64,000 nucleotides of DNA from Variovorax sp. 770b2 (GCF_900115685.1 NZ_FOXJ01000005.1:379594-443593); one strand, 5' to 3'. Counted from the stretch's first letter, positions 42,005 to 51,193 are shown. Notes: a model not told the origin generated them from the letters alone. Program-made: numbers and translations.

Positions 42005-42175
42005 GGGGGAATCTCCTGGGTTGTCTCTGATGGTTCGTTCGATCGTTTCTCGCGAGCGGGCATTATGGGCAGGCTCCGCCGCGGGCCGAGTGTGGCGCCC
42101 GAAAGGGGCATCGATCTGAAAAATATCCGAGCCGGGCCTGAAAAGAATTCAGCCGGCTGCTCTCAATTGCCGGGG

Positions 42176-43060
42176 TCAGTCCCGCAGCGCCTGCCGCAGC
42201 CATTCGACGAAGGTCGCGCACTCCCAGCGCTCCATCGCCCCCGGCCGCCAGCACAGGAAGTAGGCGTTGGGCGAGGGCACGCTCTCGGCCGAGAGCCGCA
42301 CGAGGCGCCCGTTCTCCAGCCAGGCGCTGCCCAGCTTCAGGTGCATGAGCACCACGCCGAAGTCTTCGGCCGCCGCGTCCAGCGCCAGGCCCAGGTCGTT
42401 GAACTGGTGGCCCGTGGCCGGCTCGGGCAGGCCGATGCCGCAGGCCTTGAACCAGATGCGCCACGATTCGAGCGGCGTGCGCAGCAGTTGCACGCGCGAG
42501 ACCTCCGCATCGGTCGCAAAGCCATCGAACGGCCCATGGCGCTGCAGGTACGCCGGGCTGCAGGCGGGCGCCACGTCGTCGGCCAGCAGCTGGCAGAACT
42601 CCCTGTCGTGAAAAGGCCCGGTGCCAAAGCGCAGCTCCAGGTCGGCCTCTTCGGCCGTCATGTTGCGCACGGGCATGGTCACCTGCAGCATCAGCTCGAT
42701 ATTCGGATAAGCATCGCGAAACCGCGCGAGCCGCGGCAGCAGCATCTGGCGGGAGAACGTGGGCGTCACCGCCACGCGCAGCCGCCGCAGCTGCGTTTCG
42801 GGCTCTCGGCCGGGCACTTGCTGCAGTGCCGCAATGGCCTCGCGCACGCGGGCGAGGTAGGCCACGCCCTCGGCGCTCAGGCCGAAGTCGTTGCCCGAAA
42901 AGAGCTTGAGCTCCAGTTGAGTTTCCAACTGCCGGATGCGGTGGCTCACCGCGCTGGGCGTCACGCTCAGTTCCTCGGCCGCGAGGTTCACGCTGCGCAG
43001 CCGTGCGACGGCCTCGAAGGCCTGCAGGCCCTGGGTCGAGGGGAGTCGCGTCGATGCCAT
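42176..43060 (-). CDS. LysR family transcriptional regulator
   Basis: 294 residues from the ATG at 43060; the frame runs on to 43192 but the additional residues look non-coding. HTH: LQAFEAVARLRSVNLAAEELSVTPSAVSHRIRQLE (about 13-47). The effector domain is of the GcvA-like type (VAVTPTFSRQMLLPRLARF). It is divergent from the L-lactate permease (146-bp gap) and upstream of lldD, so I infer control of lactate uptake and oxidation, with L-lactate or pyruvate as the probable effector. Confidence 0.88.
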   Translation of the reverse strand: MASTRLPSTQGLQAFEAVARLRSVNLAAEELSVTPSAVSHRIRQLETQLELKLFSGNDFGLSAEGVAYLARVREAIAALQQVPGREPETQLRRLRVAVTPTFSRQMLLPRLARFRDAYPNIELMLQVTMPVRNMTAEEADLELRFGTGPFHDREFCQLLADDVAPACSPAYLQRHGPFDGFATDAEVSRVQLLRTPLESWRIWFKACGIGLPEPATGHQFNDLGLALDAAAEDFGVVLMHLKLGSAWLENGRLVRLSAESVPSPNAYFLCWRPGAMERWECATFVEWLRQALRD

Positions 43061-43206
43061 CTGTTGTTGGGTGCCCGGAGGTAGGATGTTAGCGAATCGC
43101 TGTCGGTGGCTCGTGGCGTCGTTCTCGTTTGTCTTGTGTTGCCTCGGCGATTTTTCGGTGCGTTCTGCACACCGTCTCATAACCAAATCCAACAGGAGAC
43201 AAATCC

Positions 43207-44868
43207 ATGGTCTGGCAACAGGTCTACAACCCGTTCGGCAATATGGTGGTATCTACGGCACTGGCCGCGATACCTGTGGTGGTCATGCTCGTGTGCCTCG
43301 GGCTCTTGCACGTGAAGGCGCACTATGCGGCGGGGCTCGGCCTGCTGAGCGCCGTGGTCATCGCGGTCTTCGCCTTCGGCATGCCGGCCGAGATGGCGGG
43401 CAAGGCGGCCTTCCTGGGCGGCATCACCGGCCTCCTGCCCATCGGCTGGATCGTGCTGAACATCATCTTCCTGCAGCAGCTCACCGAGCAGAACGGCAGC
43501 TTCAAGATCCTGCAGGACTCCATTGCCGGCATCACCGAAGACCGGCGCCTGCAACTGCTGCTGATCGCGTTCGCGTTCGGCGCCTTCTTCGAGGGCGCGG
43601 CGGGCTTCGGCACGCCGGTGGCGGTGACGGCCGCGATCCTCATCGGCCTGGGCTTCTCGCCGCTGGCGGCATCGGGCCTCTCGCTGATCGCCAACACGGC
43701 GCCGGTGGCCTTCGGCGCGCTCGGAACGCCGGTCATCACGCTGGCCAAGGTGCACGGCTACGACCTGATGGCGGTCACCGCGATGATCGGGCGGCAACTG
43801 CCCTTCTTCTCGCTGCTGGTGCCGTTCTGGCTCATCTGGGCCTTCTCGGGACGCAAGGGAATGATGGAAGTGTGGCCGGCCATCCTGGTGACGGGCCTGT
43901 CCTTCGCGATTCCGCAGTTCCTGGTGTCCAACTACATCGGCCCCGAGCTGGTGGACATCATCGCGGCGCTGGTGTCGATGACCTCCCTGGTGCTGTTCCT
44001 GCGCGTGTGGAAGCCCAAGACCATCTGGACCTCCGTGTCGCTCAAGGGCCACGAGAAAGATGGCGGCGAGGCCGGGCCCGCGGTCTTGCCGACGAAGCAC
44101 CCGCACGCCGACGTGATCCGCGCGTGGACGCCCTGGATCATCCTCACCGTGTTCGTGTTCATCTGGGGCCTGCCGACCTTCAAGACCTGGCTCAACGGCA
44201 TCTTCGCGCCCAACTTTCCGATCGAGGGGCTCAACAACATGATCGAGAAGGTGGCCCCCGTGGTGCCCAAGCCGACCAAGGAGGGCGCGGTGTACCAGCT
44301 GCTGTTGCTCTCGGCGACGGGCACCGGCATTCTGGTGTCGGCCATCGTGGGCGGGCTGGTGATGAAGTACAACCCGATCCAGCTCATCGCCGCCTATGGC
44401 CGCACGCTGTGGCTGGTGAAGTTCTCGCTGCTCACCATCATGCTGATGCTCGCGCTGGGCACGCTCACGCGCTACTCGGGGCTGGACACCACACTGGGCC
44501 TGGCCTTTGCCAACACCGGCATGTTCTACCCGTTCTTCGGCACGCTGATGGGCTGGCTGGGCGTGGCGCTCACGGGGTCCGACACGGCATCGAACGTGCT
44601 CTTCGGCGGCATGCAGAAGGTGGCGGCCGACCAGCTGGGCCTGAGCCCCAACCTCATGGGCGCGGCCAACAGCTCGGGCGGCGTGATGGGCAAGATGATC
44701 GATGCGCAATCGATCGTGGTGGCCTCCACCGCCACGCGCTGGTTCAACCACGAGGGCGAGATCCTGCGCTACGTGTTCTTCCACTCCATCGCGCTCGCGT
44801 GCCTGGTGGGCTTCTACGTGACGCTGCAGGCCTATGTGTGGCCGTTCACGCTGATGGTCGTGAAGTAG
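43207..44868 (+). CDS. lldP: L-lactate permease
   Basis: 553 residues, the usual LldP length, about 12-14 hydrophobic helices. The family stretch EGAAGFGTPVAVTAAILIGLGF, the TAPVAFGALGTPVI loop and C-terminal GSDTASNVLFGGMQ, LMGAANSSGGVMGKMI are diagnostic. It is a proton-coupled L-lactate (also glycolate or D-lactate) importer in the inner membrane. The ATG follows CAACAGGAGAC. Its TAG stop directly abuts the stop codon of the convergent TetR gene (44866-44871). Confidence 0.93.
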   Translation: MVWQQVYNPFGNMVVSTALAAIPVVVMLVCLGLLHVKAHYAAGLGLLSAVVIAVFAFGMPAEMAGKAAFLGGITGLLPIGWIVLNIIFLQQLTEQNGSFKILQDSIAGITEDRRLQLLLIAFAFGAFFEGAAGFGTPVAVTAAILIGLGFSPLAASGLSLIANTAPVAFGALGTPVITLAKVHGYDLMAVTAMIGRQLPFFSLLVPFWLIWAFSGRKGMMEVWPAILVTGLSFAIPQFLVSNYIGPELVDIIAALVSMTSLVLFLRVWKPKTIWTSVSLKGHEKDGGEAGPAVLPTKHPHADVIRAWTPWIILTVFVFIWGLPTFKTWLNGIFAPNFPIEGLNNMIEKVAPVVPKPTKEGAVYQLLLLSATGTGILVSAIVGGLVMKYNPIQLIAAYGRTLWLVKFSLLTIMLMLALGTLTRYSGLDTTLGLAFANTGMFYPFFGTLMGWLGVALTGSDTASNVLFGGMQKVAADQLGLSPNLMGAANSSGGVMGKMIDAQSIVVASTATRWFNHEGEILRYVFFHSIALACLVGFYVTLQAYVWPFTLMVVK

Positions 44869-45456
44869 CTATTTGGCGGAGGCCACCAGCGCCTCCAGCA
44901 ACCGCCGCAGGTCGTCGACGGCTTCGCGCGCTACCGCGGCATCGCCCATCTGGGCCTTGATGATGGCGCCGTCGATGCCGATCCCGGCGGACTGCGCGAG
45001 CGCCATGCGTGCGGGCAGTTGCGAAGGCAGCAGGCCCGCGATCACCTCGACCATTTCGCGCTTGTGCTCGCGCGAGCGCTCCAGCGCGCCTTCCACGCTG
45101 CCGCCCACTTCGGCCGTCGCGTTGATGAAGGCGCAGCCGCGAAACACAGGGTCGGCGAACCACTCGGCCATCACGTCGGCCAGCAGCAAGAGGGCGCCGG
45201 CATCGCCCGCGCGCTCGTGCGCGCCGCGCCGGCCCAGCGCGTCGACGAACCACGCCATCCAGCGCGTGTGCCGGTAGTCGAGAAACTCGCGCACGAGGTC
45301 GTCCTTCGAGGGGAAGTGCCGGTAGAAGGTGACCTTGGTGACGCCCGAGGTGGCGATCACGCGGTCGATGCCGGTGGCGCGGATGCCGTCGCGATAGAAG
45401 AGGTCGTGCGAGGTGACCAGGATGCGCTCGCGCGCGGGCAATGCGGAGATGTCCAT
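44869..45456 (-). CDS. TetR/AcrR family transcriptional regulator
   Basis: 195 residues from the ATG at 45456. HTH: GIRATGIDRVIATSGVTKVTFYRHFPSKDDLV (about 25-56). The C-terminal domain includes CAFINATAEVGG, common in regulators of this group. An 18-bp perfect palindrome sits 18 bp upstream of its start codon and 52 bp upstream of the divergent DUF1348 gene, which indicates autoregulation and repression of that gene. Confidence 0.9.
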   Translation of the reverse strand: MDISALPARERILVTSHDLFYRDGIRATGIDRVIATSGVTKVTFYRHFPSKDDLVREFLDYRHTRWMAWFVDALGRRGAHERAGDAGALLLLADVMAEWFADPVFRGCAFINATAEVGGSVEGALERSREHKREMVEVIAGLLPSQLPARMALAQSAGIGIDGAIIKAQMGDAAVAREAVDDLRRLLEALVASAK

Positions 45457-45473
45457 GGCGCGATTGTAGGCAT

Positions 45474-45491
45474 GTAGACAGGTCTGTCTAC
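45474..45491. promoter_or_regulatory. TetR operator, perfect palindrome
   Basis: GTAGACAG-GT-CTGTCTAC, two 8-bp arms around GT, in the divergent gap between the TetR gene and the DUF1348 gene. The TAGAC...GTCTA core is of the type bound by several TetR-family repressors. Both promoters would be occluded by binding here. Confidence 0.7.
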
Positions 45492-45542
45492 TCGTGGCAC
45501 ATTGCGGCCCTCGACAACCCCTCAACCACCGAAAGCCCCCTC

Positions 45543-45968
45543 ATGGAATCCCGCCCGCCGCTGCCGCCCTTCACCCTGGAGAGCGCCACCAAGAAAGTCC
45601 AGGCCGCCGAAGACGCCTGGAACACCCGCGACCCGGTTCGCGTGAGCCTGGCCTACACGCCCGACACCGAGTGGCGCAACCGCGCCGACTTCGTCAACGG
45701 CCGCGAGCAGGTGGTCGAGTTCCTCACCCGCAAGTGGGAGCGCGAGCACGACTACCGCCTGAAGAAGACGCTCTGGGCCTTCACCGACAACCGCATCGCG
45801 GTGCGCTTCGAGTACGAATGGCACGACGCCGCGGGCCAGTGGTTCCGCAGCCATGGCAACGAGAACTGGGAGTTCAACGAGCAGGGCCTGATGCAGCGGC
45901 GCTACGCGAGCATCAACGACCAGCCCATCGCGGAGTCGGAGCGCAAGTTCCGCTGGGACCGCGCCTGA
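45543..45968 (+). CDS. DUF1348 / NTF2-like (SnoaL-fold) family protein
   Basis: 141 residues from the ATG at 45543. ATKKVQAAEDAWNTRDPVRVSLAYTPDTEWRNR, VEFLTRKWEREHDYRLKKTLW and GNENWEFNEQGLMQRRYASIND match DUF1348 (PF07080), a nuclear-transport-factor-2-like small alpha+beta fold. Function is unknown; members are often induced with oxidative or electrophile stress genes. Probably controlled by the divergent TetR through the palindrome at 45474-45491. A hairpin terminator follows. Confidence 0.85.
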   Translation: MESRPPLPPFTLESATKKVQAAEDAWNTRDPVRVSLAYTPDTEWRNRADFVNGREQVVEFLTRKWEREHDYRLKKTLWAFTDNRIAVRFEYEWHDAAGQWFRSHGNENWEFNEQGLMQRRYASINDQPIAESERKFRWDRA

Positions 45969-45980
45969 AGCGCGGGCAGC

Positions 45981-46010
45981 ACACCCGGGCACGGGTGTTG
46001 CTTGCTTTTG
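45981..46010 (+). terminator. intrinsic terminator-like hairpin
   Basis: Stem ACACCCG (45981-45987) / CGGGTGT (45992-45998), loop GGCA, followed by TGCTTGCTTTT. It lies just after the DUF1348 stop, separating it from the sensor kinase gene. Confidence 0.6.
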
Positions 46011-46014
46011 GTGC

Positions 46015-47229
46015 ATGGAGACGCCCGTACTGAACCCCACCGCCAGCCATCCGCTCTGGCAGCACCAATTGGGGCTGCTGCTGGAGTCCACCGGCGAGGG
46101 CATCTTCGGCATCGACCTGGACGGCCACTGCATGTTCATCAACCGGGCCGGCGCGCAGATGCTGGGCCACGAGGCGCGCGACGTGATCGGCTCGAACATG
46201 CACGAGCTCACGCACCACTCGCACCCCGACGGCTCGCACTACGCGGACACCGACTGCCCGATCTTCAACGCCTTCCGCCGCGGCCTGCCGTGCCGCATCG
46301 ACACCGAGGTGTTCTGGCGCCGCGATCGCACCGCCTTCGCGGTGGAGTATTCGAGCCACCCGATCATGGACGGCGCGCAGGTGCGCGGTGCCGTCATCAC
46401 CTTCGTGGACATCACCGAGCGCCGCCGCCATGCCGAGGCGCTGCAGCAGGCCAAGGACGAACTGGGCCTTCGCGTGCAGGAGCGCACGCGCGAACTCAGC
46501 GATGCGCTCGTGCAGTTGCGCGAACTCTCGGCCTGGCTCGACAAGGTGCGCGAAGACGAGCGCACCCGCATCGCGCGCGAGGTGCACGACGAGCTCGGCA
46601 GCCTGCTCGTCGCGCTCAAGATGGACGTCAACTGGATCGGCAAGCGCCTGGGCGAGCAGCAGGAGCGCACGCCCGACGCGGCCCAATCCATGCGCGACCA
46701 GATGCGCTGCAAGTGCGGCAACATGAGCCAGCTGATCGAGCGCGCGGTCGACAACGTGGGCCGCATCATCACCGACCTGCGCCCCAGCATCCTGGACCAC
46801 CAGGGCCTGTGGGCCGCGCTCGAATGGCAGGCCCACGAATTCGTGCAGTCGGCCGAGATGGAACTCGACTGGCGCTTCGACGTGCCCGCAGGCGTGGAGC
46901 TGCCCGAGCCCGCGGCCATCGCGGTGTTCCGGATCTTCCAGGAGATGCTGAGCAACGTCGGCCGCCATGCGAAGGCGCGCAGCCTCGATATCCGCATCGG
47001 CGTGGAACAACAGCAACTGAGCATCAGCGTGCGCGACGACGGCGTCGGCGCACCGGCGCAGGCCTTCGAGGCGGCCACTTCGTATGGCGTGCTCGGCATG
47101 CGCGAACGGGCGCGCCACTTCGGCGGACGCATCGACATCGAAAGCCGGGTGGGCGAGGGCAGCACCTTCCGCCTGCACCTGCCAATACCGCTGCCGCTGC
47201 CGGTGCCGCTGCCGGTGCTGGATGCCTGA
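46015..47229 (+). CDS. PAS-domain sensor histidine kinase (NarX-like HisKA_3 type)
   Basis: 404 residues with no membrane segment, so a cytoplasmic sensor. The PAS domain (about 14-136) includes EGIFGIDLDGHCMFINRAGAQMLG and ITFVDITERRR. A coiled coil follows (about 137-180). The HisKA_3 phosphoacceptor is His191 in RIAREVHDELGS, and the ATPase has FQEMLSNVGRHAKA (N box), VRDDGVGAP and YGVLGMRERARHFGG (G boxes). The C terminus is a proline/leucine low-complexity tail. It overlaps or abuts the response-regulator gene and lies upstream of the cyanate transport/cyanase genes, which I infer it controls. Confidence 0.9.
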   Translation: METPVLNPTASHPLWQHQLGLLLESTGEGIFGIDLDGHCMFINRAGAQMLGHEARDVIGSNMHELTHHSHPDGSHYADTDCPIFNAFRRGLPCRIDTEVFWRRDRTAFAVEYSSHPIMDGAQVRGAVITFVDITERRRHAEALQQAKDELGLRVQERTRELSDALVQLRELSAWLDKVREDERTRIAREVHDELGSLLVALKMDVNWIGKRLGEQQERTPDAAQSMRDQMRCKCGNMSQLIERAVDNVGRIITDLRPSILDHQGLWAALEWQAHEFVQSAEMELDWRFDVPAGVELPEPAAIAVFRIFQEMLSNVGRHAKARSLDIRIGVEQQQLSISVRDDGVGAPAQAFEAATSYGVLGMRERARHFGGRIDIESRVGEGSTFRLHLPIPLPLPVPLPVLDA

Positions 47230-47230
47230 G

Positions 47231-47899
47231 ATGAACGACATCCGCGTGCTCATCGGCGACGACCACCGCATCGTGCGCGAGGGCCTCAAGCAGATGCTGG
47301 GCGACCTCTCCAACGGCCTGCCTTCGATGACCGTGCGCGCCGAGGCGCAGACCGGCCCCGAGGTGCTCGCCGCCGTGCAGGAGCTGGGTGGCCCCGAGGG
47401 CCTGGACGTGGTGCTGCTCGACATCGCACTGCCCGGCCGCGACGGCCTGGACGTGCTGCAGGCGCTGCGCAAGGACTGGCCCACGCTGCCCGTGCTGATG
47501 CTCAGCACCTACCCCGAGAAGCAGTACGCGGTGCGCTGCATCAAGCTGGGCGCCTCCGGCTACCTGAACAAGAGCGCCGATGCCGACGACATGGTGAGCG
47601 CGGTGCGCAAGGTGGCCGCCGGCGGGCTGTACGTCTCGGCGGCCACGGCCGAAGCGCTGGCCGCCGCGGTGGGCCGCAGCGCCGGGCAGGGCGCCGAGCA
47701 ACTCTCGCACCGCGAGCACCAGGTCTATCGCCTGCTCAGCGCCGGGCACAGCGTGAGCGAAATCGGTGCACAGCTGGGCCTTGCGCCCAACACCGTCAGC
47801 ACCTACCGCGCGCGCATCCTGGAGAAGACCGGCACCAAGAACGACGTGGAGCTCGCGCTGTATGCCGAACGCCACGGCAAGGCGGCGCCCTCAGCCTGA
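47231..47899 (+). CDS. LuxR/NarL-type response regulator
   Basis: 222 residues from the ATG at 47231; an in-frame ATG at 47222 overlapping the kinase stop is also possible. The receiver domain has acidic pair GDDHR (10-11), phosphoacceptor Asp64 in VVLLDIALPGRDG, STYPEK and the lysine in YLNKSA. The DNA-binding LuxR HTH is at about 155-215 (LSHREHQVYRLLSAG...APNTVSTYRARILEKTG). It is the cognate partner of the adjacent kinase. An inverted repeat CTTGTAG/CTACAAG (47922-47943) downstream, in front of the ABC receptor gene, is a candidate binding site. Confidence 0.9.
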   Translation: MNDIRVLIGDDHRIVREGLKQMLGDLSNGLPSMTVRAEAQTGPEVLAAVQELGGPEGLDVVLLDIALPGRDGLDVLQALRKDWPTLPVLMLSTYPEKQYAVRCIKLGASGYLNKSADADDMVSAVRKVAAGGLYVSAATAEALAAAVGRSAGQGAEQLSHREHQVYRLLSAGHSVSEIGAQLGLAPNTVSTYRARILEKTGTKNDVELALYAERHGKAAPSA

Positions 47900-47921
47900 A
47901 AACGGAGCCGGCGGCTGCCGT

Positions 47922-47943
47922 CTTGTAGTGCCAGCCCTACAAG
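47922..47943. promoter_or_regulatory. inverted repeat upstream of cyanate ABC genes
   Basis: CTTGTAG (47922-47928) and CTACAAG (47937-47943), 8-bp spacer, 115 bp before the receptor start. Two-fold symmetric 7-bp half sites suit a dimeric NarL-type regulator. It is placed between the regulator gene and its presumed targets. Confidence 0.4.
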
Positions 47944-48057
47944 CCCTCGACAAGCGCGGCACGATCTGGGCGCCGGAGGCCTTGGGGCCTCGCTTGGCCT
48001 CGCTTCCGGCCCGGGCCTTGCATCGGGGACAGCATCTTTTCACCGAGGTGCACCACC

Positions 48058-49413
48058 ATGTCCAGCCCGTCCGATTCGACCGCCTGCGATCTCTACGACG
48101 CCGACCGGCCCCTGACCATGCGCTGCGCCTGCGGCCGCAACCACGGACGCGGCGCCGAAATCGACGTCAGCCCGGACGACAAGCTCGAAGCCAGCCTCAT
48201 GAAGGCGCTGTTTCCGAACGACAGCGTGCGCCGCAACTTCCTGCGCGCCGTGGGCGCCAACACCGCGCGCGCCGCCATCGCCTCGGTGCTGCCGCTGGGC
48301 GCGCTGCAGGCCATGGCGCAGGACAAGGCGCCGCTGGAGAAGACCAACCTCAAGATCGGCTTCATCCCCATCACCTGCGCCACGCCGCTGATCATGGCGC
48401 ACCCGCTGGGCTTCTATCAAAAGCAGGGCCTCAACGTCGATGTGGTGAAGACCGCGGGCTGGGCGCTCATCCGCGACAAGATGCTCAACAAGGAATACGA
48501 CGCCACGCACTTCCTGTCGCCGATGCCGCTGGCCATTTCGATGGGCGCGGGCTCCAACCAGGTGGCGATGAACGTCGCGACCATCCAGAACACCAACGGC
48601 CAGGCCATCACGCTGGCCAACAAGCACAAGGACAAGCGCGACCCGAAGATGTGGAAGGGCATGAAGTTCGCCGTGCCCTTCGAGTACAGCATGCACAACT
48701 TCCTGCTGCGCTATTACGTGGCCGAAGCGGGCCTGAACCCCGACACCGACATCCAGATCCGCGTGGTGCCGCCGCCCGAGATGGTGGCCAACCTTCGCGC
48801 GGGCAACATCGACGGCTACCTCGGCCCCGACCCCTTCAACCAGCGCGCGGTGTTCGAGGAAATCGGCTTCCTGCACCTGCTGACGCGCGACCTGTGGAAC
48901 GGCCACCCCTGCTGCGCCTTCGGCACATCGACCGAGTTCATCGAGAAGAACCCCAACACCTTCGCCGCGCTCGTGCGCGCGGTGCTCACCGCATCGGCCA
49001 TGGCGCGCGAGCCGAAGAACCGCGAGCTCATCGCCAAGGTGATCGCGCCCGCGCAGTACCTGAACCAGCCCGAGACCGTGCTCACCCAGGTGCTCACCGG
49101 CAAGTTCGCCGATGGCCTGGGCAACATCCGCACCGTGCCGGACCGCGCCGACTTCGACCCCATTCCCTGGCAGTCGATGGCGGTGTGGATGCTCACGCAG
49201 ATGAAGCGCTGGGGCTACGTGAAGGGCGACGTCAACTACAGGCAGATCGCGGAAAAGGTGTTCCTGCTGACCGACGCCAAGAAGCGCATGAAGGAACTCG
49301 GCCAGAGCACGCCCGATGGGGCGTACCCCAAGTTCACCATCATGGGCAAGGTGTTCGACCCCTCGAAGCCCGACGACTACGTCAAGAGCTTCGCCATCAG
49401 CAAGATGGCCTGA
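48058..49413 (+). CDS. cynA: CmpA/NrtA-family ABC transporter substrate-binding protein, probable cyanate receptor
   Basis: 451 residues. The mature domain (LKIGFIPITCATPLIMAHPLGFYQKQGL, PPEMVANLRAGNIDGYLGPDPFNQ) is of the NrtA/CmpA/CynA nitrate-bicarbonate-cyanate type. The signal sequence lies unusually deep: VRRNFLRAVGANTARAAIASVLPLG begins about residue 57 and looks Tat-like. The 56 residues before it contain Cys10, Cys23, Cys25 and His29 (MRCACGRNHGRG). The following permease, ATPase and cyanase genes point to cyanate as substrate; nitrate cannot be excluded. Confidence 0.8.
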   Translation: MSSPSDSTACDLYDADRPLTMRCACGRNHGRGAEIDVSPDDKLEASLMKALFPNDSVRRNFLRAVGANTARAAIASVLPLGALQAMAQDKAPLEKTNLKIGFIPITCATPLIMAHPLGFYQKQGLNVDVVKTAGWALIRDKMLNKEYDATHFLSPMPLAISMGAGSNQVAMNVATIQNTNGQAITLANKHKDKRDPKMWKGMKFAVPFEYSMHNFLLRYYVAEAGLNPDTDIQIRVVPPPEMVANLRAGNIDGYLGPDPFNQRAVFEEIGFLHLLTRDLWNGHPCCAFGTSTEFIEKNPNTFAALVRAVLTASAMAREPKNRELIAKVIAPAQYLNQPETVLTQVLTGKFADGLGNIRTVPDRADFDPIPWQSMAVWMLTQMKRWGYVKGDVNYRQIAEKVFLLTDAKKRMKELGQSTPDGAYPKFTIMGKVFDPSKPDDYVKSFAISKMA

Positions 49414-49416
49414 GCC

Positions 49417-50286
49417 ATGCGCACGAGAACGCTCTCGCTGAAGGCCGCGCTGGTGTCGCTGCTGATGTTCCTGCTGCTCGTGGGCGCATGGCAGCTCGCC
49501 ACTTTGCCGGCGGCCGGCGTCGATGCCACGGTCGGCATGACCGCCGAGCAGATCGAGTACCAGAAGATGCTCGGCAAGGACCCGACGCAGGGCCAGGTCA
49601 AGAGCTCGGGCTTTCCCACGCCGGCCGAGATGGGCGCCACCGCGTGGAAGCACCTGTCCAACCCCTTCTACGACAACGGGCCGAACGACAAGGGCATTGC
49701 CATCCAGCTGGCCTATTCGCTCGCCCGCGTGGGGCTGGGCTTTCTGCTGGCCTGCGTGGTGGCGGTGCCGCTGGGTTTCGTCATCGGCATGTCGCCGCTC
49801 TTGCACAAGGCCTTCGATCCGTTCATCCAGGTGCTCAAGCCGATCTCGCCGCTCGCATGGATGCCGTTGGCGCTCTACACCATCAAGGACTCGTCGGTCA
49901 GCGGCATCTTCGTGATCTTCATCTGCTCGGTGTGGCCGATGCTGCTGAACACCGCCTTCGGCGTGGCCTCGGTCAAGCGCGAGTGGCTCAACGTGGCGAG
50001 CACGCTCGAGGTGAAGCCGCTGCGCCGCGCGTTCCGCGTGATCCTGCCGGCGGCGGCGCCCACCATCCTCACCGGCATGCGCATCAGCATGAGCATCGCC
50101 TGGCTCGTCATCGTGGCGGCCGAGATGCTCGTGGGCGGCACCGGCATCGGTTACTTCGTGTGGAACGAGTGGAACAACCTCTCGCTCACCAACGTGATCT
50201 TCGCGATCCTGGTGATCGGCGTCGTGGGCATGCTGCTCGACCAGGCCTTTGCCGGCCTGCAGCGGAAGGTGACCTATGTGGAGTGA
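49417..50286 (+). CDS. cynB: ABC transporter permease (NrtB/CynB-like)
   Basis: 289 residues, 3 bp after the receptor gene. A first hydrophobic helix (about 9-29) is followed by a periplasmic segment (about 30-90), then a BPD-transport domain with the EAA-type loop in EWLNVASTLEVKPLRRAFRVILPAAAPTILTG. It forms the homodimeric channel of the putative cyanate importer. The start codon of the ATPase frame lies near or within its end. Confidence 0.87.
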   Translation: MRTRTLSLKAALVSLLMFLLLVGAWQLATLPAAGVDATVGMTAEQIEYQKMLGKDPTQGQVKSSGFPTPAEMGATAWKHLSNPFYDNGPNDKGIAIQLAYSLARVGLGFLLACVVAVPLGFVIGMSPLLHKAFDPFIQVLKPISPLAWMPLALYTIKDSSVSGIFVIFICSVWPMLLNTAFGVASVKREWLNVASTLEVKPLRRAFRVILPAAAPTILTGMRISMSIAWLVIVAAEMLVGGTGIGYFVWNEWNNLSLTNVIFAILVIGVVGMLLDQAFAGLQRKVTYVE

Positions 50287-50308
50287 TCGATTTGCACAAG
50301 GCGCCCTC

Positions 50309-51136
50309 ATGACACCTGCCCCCACGCCCTTGCCCGCCACCGGCGGCTTCCTGCGCATCGAGGGCCTGGCCAAGGCCTTCGCTCCCGCGCGGCCCGTGTT
50401 CGCCGACGTGTCCTTCACGCTCGACCGCGGCGAGTTCGTCTGCATCATCGGCCACTCGGGCTGCGGCAAGACCACCATCCTCAACGTGCTGGCGGGCCTG
50501 GACCAGGCCAGCGCGGGCCATGTGTTCATGGACGGCCGCGAGGTAGCGGGCCCCAGCCTGGAGCGCGGCGTGGTCTTCCAGAGCCATGCGCTCATGCCCT
50601 GGCTCACCGTGCGCAAGAACATCGCCTTCGCCGTGTCCTCGCGCTGGCCCGACTGGTCGGCCGCGCAGGTGGACAAGCAGGTCGAGCGCTTCGTGGACAT
50701 GGTGGGCCTGCAGGCGGCCATCGACAAGAAACCCTCGCAGCTTTCGGGCGGCATGAAGCAGCGCGTGGGCATCGCGCGCGCCTTCGCCATCCAGCCCAAG
50801 ATGCTGCTGCTCGACGAGCCCTTCGGTGCGCTGGATGCGCTCACGCGCGGCACCATCCAGGACGAGCTGATGACCATCGTGCGCCAGACGCAGCAGACGG
50901 TCTTCATGATCACGCACGACGTGGACGAGGCCATTCTTCTGGCCGACCGCATCCTCTTGATGACCAATGGCGCCGACCAGCCCGGCGGCGGCTACCGCGC
51001 CGGCAACATCGTGGAGACCGTGGTCAACCCGCTGCCGCGCGAGCGCACACGCGCCTCGCTGCACCACCTGGACGGCTACTACGCGCTGCGCAACCACATC
51101 GTCGATTTTCTCGTCACGCGCGCCAAGGCGTCGTGA
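50309..51136 (+). CDS. cynD: ABC transporter ATP-binding protein (NrtD/CynD-like)
   Basis: 275 residues from the ATG at 50309; the frame also has an ATG at 50276 overlapping the permease. Walker A GHSGCGKTT, Q-loop FQSHALMPW, signature LSGGMKQRVGIARAFA, Walker B MLLLDEPFGALD and the H-loop MITHDVDEA are all intact. A C-terminal extension (about 205-275) is typical of nitrate/taurine-type ATPases. It energises the importer encoded just upstream. Confidence 0.88.
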   Translation: MTPAPTPLPATGGFLRIEGLAKAFAPARPVFADVSFTLDRGEFVCIIGHSGCGKTTILNVLAGLDQASAGHVFMDGREVAGPSLERGVVFQSHALMPWLTVRKNIAFAVSSRWPDWSAAQVDKQVERFVDMVGLQAAIDKKPSQLSGGMKQRVGIARAFAIQPKMLLLDEPFGALDALTRGTIQDELMTIVRQTQQTVFMITHDVDEAILLADRILLMTNGADQPGGGYRAGNIVETVVNPLPRERTRASLHHLDGYYALRNHIVDFLVTRAKAS

Positions 51137-51193
51137 CCCTGTCGCCTATTCGCTCACTCACTCACTCTCAATTTCAATCAGGAGCAAACCCGC

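Noticed and set aside
48040..50967. A 975-codon open frame antisense to the cyanate ABC genes
   Set aside because: Shadow frame; the sense genes carry all family motifs.
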